DNA of 9,616 nucleotides from an uncultured Mycoplasmatota bacterium. Lineage in GTDB: Bacteria; Bacillota_I; Bacilli_A; Mycoplasmatales; Mycoplasmoidaceae. Where the stretch lies: NCBI GenBank assembly GCA_949500635.1, contig CATAWQ010000028.1, positions 1-9,616 of the forward strand, given 5' to 3'. The notes under the pieces were generated by a model. That model had not been told where the DNA came from and searched no databases. It saw only the letters and a program-made list of their open reading frames with translations. Numbering within the stretch: the stretch's first letter is position 1; every line of letters starts with the position of its first letter. Below, in pieces: positions 7,048 through 9,616 of the stretch. Both the position numbers and the translations under genes were made by a program.

Positions 7048-9616
7048 ATGGAGAAGATAATTAGGTTTTTAGTTGAAACTAATATTTTAACCAAAGATGA
7101 ATGTGACTCTTTGGTTAAAATTTCTACTATTTCTATTACTCCTCCAACTGAATTATTGAATAAAATTAAAATTACTTTCTCTTTAGACAAGTCTTTAGAT
7201 TTTGATTTATATAAAAAAATTAAGTCAAAAGAAAAAGAATTTAAAGATCAATTAATTTTTGATATTAAACCAAAACATGATTTAGATTTTGATGAAGAAA
7301 TGTTGAAAAAATATCTTAAATTTTTTTGTGAAGAAAAAATTCAAGCATCTTCTGTTTTGAAACAATTACTACCAATGATTCCCTTTTATACAGATGATAA
7401 AGGAACCTTAATTTTCCAATATTTTAATAAAAATGAATTAGAAGAATTAAAGAAGTATGAAGTCTTGTTAAAAAGTTTCTTTAATTCTATTGGTCTAATG
7501 TGTAAGACGTTTGACTATGAATTAGACAGAGACCGTCAAATTTTAGAGATTAGCAAAGAGAAAAGAAAACAAGAAATAATCGATTATAGAAAGAAACATT
7601 CAAACTCTAGTCAAAGTCAGGCAGAAATTGATAATAAGATTACTACCAAAACTATTCCTATTGGTGAATTAGTTCCTGAATTAAGAAATGCTACCATTTA
7701 TGGTAAGATATTTGCTATTGAATCAATTACTACGAAAAATAATAAAAAATTTTTTGTTTATTCGATCACTGATTGCGAAAATTGTATTAACATTAAAGGT
7801 TTTGAAACAACTTCAAATAATTTTTATAGAAAAATAAATTTACCTTATAACTATTTATCTTCATTTAAGGTAGGAGATTGAATAAAGGCAAAGATCACAT
7901 TATCTATTGATAAATACCAATTTAATGAATTAACTGGAACTATTGACAAGATTTGTTTAGCAAAACCTGATTTTGATAAAATTTCAGAAGATAATGAACC
8001 TATAAAACGTGTAGAATTATTAGCCCATACTAAAATGTCTGCATTTGATGGGTTGCCTTCTGCTTCAGAATTGGTTGCAAAATCAACAAAATATAAATGA
8101 CCGGCAATATCTATTATTGATAGATACAATGTTCAGTCGTTCCCTGATGCGATGGCTGCAGCTAAGAAATTTAATCAAAAAATAATTTATGGAGTCGAAA
8201 TTGATAAATTGTCTAGAAATATCCCGTGTGTTCTAAATCCTTCTAATCAATCTATTGACAGTGCTACATATGTTGTATTTGATTTAGAAACCACCGGACT
8301 ATACAATGAATATGAAGAAATTATTGAATTTGGTGCTGTTAAAATTAAGAACGGAATTAAAGTTGATGAAATTGATAAATTCATTAAACCTAGTAAACCA
8401 ATTCCTGTTAAGATTGTAGAACTTACCAGAATTACTGACCAAATGCTAGAAGATGCAAAATCTTTCAAACAAGTATTCAAAGAAATTTTACCTTGAATTG
8501 GAGATGCGGTGTTAATTGCTCATAATGGTATTAATTTTGACTTTAGATTTTTAAATAAGAAGTTAGTTGAAAATGGCTTTGAACCATTAAAAAATGTGAT
8601 GATAGACACATTGCAGGTTTCAAGATCAATCAATAAGGAATTATATAGACATACATTAGGTGCAATTTGTAGAAAAAATAAAATTGAATATACAGATGAG
8701 ATTGCCCATCGTGCTGATTTTGATGCTATGGTGTTAGCGTCTGTGTGAAATATTTTTCAGAGATTATTAAAAAATCAGAACATTACTACTATTGATAAAA
8801 TTAATACTATTCAATGTCCTGAATTATATTCAAGACAATTTACTAATTTTGCTAACTTGTATGTTAAAGACCAACAAGGCATTAAAGAAATTTATAAGAT
8901 AGTGTCAAATGCTTTTACAACTAATTTATTAAGTACTCCAAGAGTTTTTACTGATGAAATAGAAAAAGTCAGACAACACTTAATAGTAACTAATTCTCCT
9001 ACAGAAGGAGAAGTGTGAGATACTGCTCTTAATGGTTTACCGGAAGATTTAGAAAAAGTGATTAGTTACTATGATTACATTTTTGTGGCTCCACCAAAAA
9101 ATTTGTTGCATGAGATACACAATGAAAATATTTCAGCTAAAAATGTAAGAGATACAATTAAGAGGATTATTGCAGTTGCTAAGAAACTTAATAAAAAAGT
9201 AATAGCGGTTAGTGATGCCCATTATTTAGAGAAGCACGATCAATTAGCTTATAAGGTTTATGTTAATAGTAAACTATTAGAGGGTAAGAGACACCGTTTT
9301 TACAAATATGCTGAAACCACTACTGAAATTATTCCTGATTTACATTTGAGAACAACAAAAGAAATGTTGGATGAATTTAGTTTTTTAGGTGATTCAGATT
9401 TGATTCAGGAAATTGTAATTAATAATTCATTAGAATTTGCAAGCAAAATTGCAAATGATATCAAACCTTTAAGATCATCATTATGTCCACCGAATATTCC
9501 AGATGCTGATGAGAAACTACAAAAAATTGTTTGAGAAAATGCTAAAAAAATCTATGGTAATAATTTACCAAAAGAAATTGAAGAAAGAATTAATAAAGAA
9601 TTTAAAGGTATTATTG
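7048..9616 (+). CDS. polC: DNA polymerase III subunit alpha, PolC type (5' part, runs off window)
   Basis: PolC is the replicative polymerase of low-GC Gram-positives and mollicutes, with a built-in proofreading exonuclease. The window holds the first 856 codons of the roughly 1,440 usual for PolC. Order seen: an N-terminal domain (1-~200); an OB-fold (~203-305, from IPIGEL, with KKFFVYSITD); the first PHP half (from VELLAHTKMS at 322 to GVEI at 384); an inserted DEDDh exonuclease; and the second PHP half with APP and VSDAHYL (H725). The exonuclease has FDLETTG (D412, E414), HNGINFD (H492, D498) and HRADFD (H554, D559), so all five catalytic residues are kept. The polymerase active-site region lies beyond the window. 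Several PHP metal ligands look replaced. Six Trp are TGA. The ATG lies 1 nt after the rseP stop with no Shine-Dalgarno; the upstream proS of Firmicutes is missing. Confidence 0.96.

Noticed and set aside
4094..9616. Apparent split or frameshifted genes (cdsA, dxr, rseP and polC broken by TGA)
   Set aside because: The pieces stay in one frame and the only interruptions are TGA at Trp positions, so they are intact genes under code 4, not pseudogenes.
1304..9616. Search for a novel defence, mobile or otherwise undescribed system
   Set aside because: Every base from 1304 onward is accounted for by conserved housekeeping genes in known order; there is no insertion, repeat array or unexplained gene.

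Overview
The window comes from a wall-less mollicute (Mycoplasma sensu lato). The DNA is strongly AT-rich, and every recognisable gene reads through with TGA as tryptophan. By hand count about 33 in-frame TGA Trp codons stand against 4 TGG. Read with the standard code, most of the genes fall into fragments; read with genetic code 4, each is one intact frame. A DXP reductoisomerase (dxr) together with uppS suggests a lineage that kept the MEP isoprenoid pathway. From memory, the M. penetrans/M. iowae (Malacoplasma) type fits, but I cannot confirm a species.

Layout, all on the + strand. Positions 1-1152 hold the 3' part of a glucose-type PTS permease with fused IIC-IIB-IIA domains. A 151-bp, almost purely A/T gap (1153-1303) follows and probably carries the promoter for the next transcription unit. 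From 1304 to beyond the window end runs one very compact cluster: tsf, pyrH, frr, uppS, cdsA, dxr, rseP and polC. The gaps between these genes are 2, 2, 2, 0, -7, 2 and 1 nt, and Shine-Dalgarno sequences are largely absent, so translation is probably coupled or reinitiating throughout.

The cluster matches the order found in Firmicutes such as Bacillus (rpsB-tsf-pyrH-frr-uppS-cdsA-dxr-rasP-proS-polC). Here rpsB is absent upstream of tsf (a PTS gene lies there) and proS is absent between rseP and polC. The genes join translation (EF-Ts, ribosome recycling factor), UMP phosphorylation, prenyl-lipid supply (Dxr, UppS), phospholipid precursor synthesis (CdsA), membrane proteolysis (a PDZ-less site-2 protease) and replication (PolC).

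I see no mobile element, CRISPR array, RNA gene or clearly new system. The items most worth a second look are an apparently degenerate PHP domain in PolC, two strong inverted repeats inside dxr, an MEP and undecaprenyl route in an organism without a wall, and the recurring TGA-TAG gene ends in cdsA and rseP.
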